NCBI GenBank assembly: GCA_021819045.1
Contig: JAKASM010000022.1
Span: forward strand, 1 to 6,458
Length of the DNA: 6,458 nucleotides
Direction of reading: 5' to 3'
From: Microcaldota archaeon
GTDB lineage: Archaea > Micrarchaeota > Micrarchaeia > Micrarchaeales > Micrarchaeaceae
Position numbers and translations under genes: made by a program. The notes under the pieces were generated by a model, which made no database searches, was not told where the DNA came from, and saw only the letters and a list, made by a program, of their open reading frames with translations. Of the stretch, positions 6,417 to 6,458 are shown in pieces (position 1 is the first letter of the stretch; every line of letters begins with the position of its first letter).

Positions 6417-6428
6417 TTTAAATATTTA
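6417..6428 (-). promoter_or_regulatory. Probable TATA box of the small repeat protein gene
   Basis: The minus strand reads TAAATATTTAAA, centred about 37 nt before the ATG at 6385. Transcription would start near 6396-6398, giving a leader of roughly 12 nt that just includes the GGTGA site. Confidence 0.5.
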
Positions 6429-6440
6429 TCGTCGTAATGC

Positions 6441-6457
6441 CGTCAGAGACGCTGACG
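6441..6457. repeat. Short inverted repeat CGTCAG-N5-CTGACG at the window edge
   Basis: Perfect 6-bp arms at 6441-6446 and 6452-6457 with a 5-nt loop. It lies upstream of the small protein's promoter and could equally belong to a gene beyond the window. No T tract follows within the window, so a terminator role is not supported. Confidence 0.3.
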
Positions 6458-6458
6458 T

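Overview
The window is archaeal DNA. Ribosome binding sites match the archaeal 16S 3' end (GGTGAT at 4075-4080, GGTGA at 6395-6391 on the minus strand). Promoters look like archaeal TATA boxes, Ile is often ATA and Arg often AGA/AGG. The proteins resemble those of Thermoplasmata-like or DPANN (for example Micrarchaeota-type) archaea. That lineage guess rests on recalled sequence style and is tentative; Archaea as the domain is well supported.

Left part (1-3948, minus strand): one compact operon, read right to left, for SUF iron-sulfur cluster assembly. The order is sufB, sufD, a small HTH regulator with a cysteine-rich tail, sufC, then sufS, which is cut by the window's left edge. Gaps are 11, 11, 4 and 11 nt, so one transcript is likely. 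SufB, SufC and SufD form the scaffold complex with its ATPase, and SufS takes sulfur from cysteine. The regulator between sufD and sufC, with three Cys only at its C-terminus, is a good candidate for a cluster-sensing controller of the operon.

Middle (3949-4083): a 135-nt divergent promoter region. It has a TATA box on each strand and a 6-bp inverted repeat (TTCTGC-N11-GCAGAA) next to the sufB TATA box.

Right part (4084-6458): a plus-strand pair encodes a 543-aa aldehyde dehydrogenase closest in style to 1-pyrroline-5-carboxylate dehydrogenase and, 2 nt later, a DUF192 protein. A convergent minus-strand gene then encodes a 74-aa basic protein built from two copies of a GYLY-x(3)-K-x-G-[FY]-V motif. 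The last 60 nt hold its promoter and a small inverted repeat at the edge. No RNA genes, CRISPR arrays, insertion sequences or phage genes are visible. The window is mostly housekeeping; the most notable points are the regulator inside the suf operon, its possible operator, and the two-repeat small protein.
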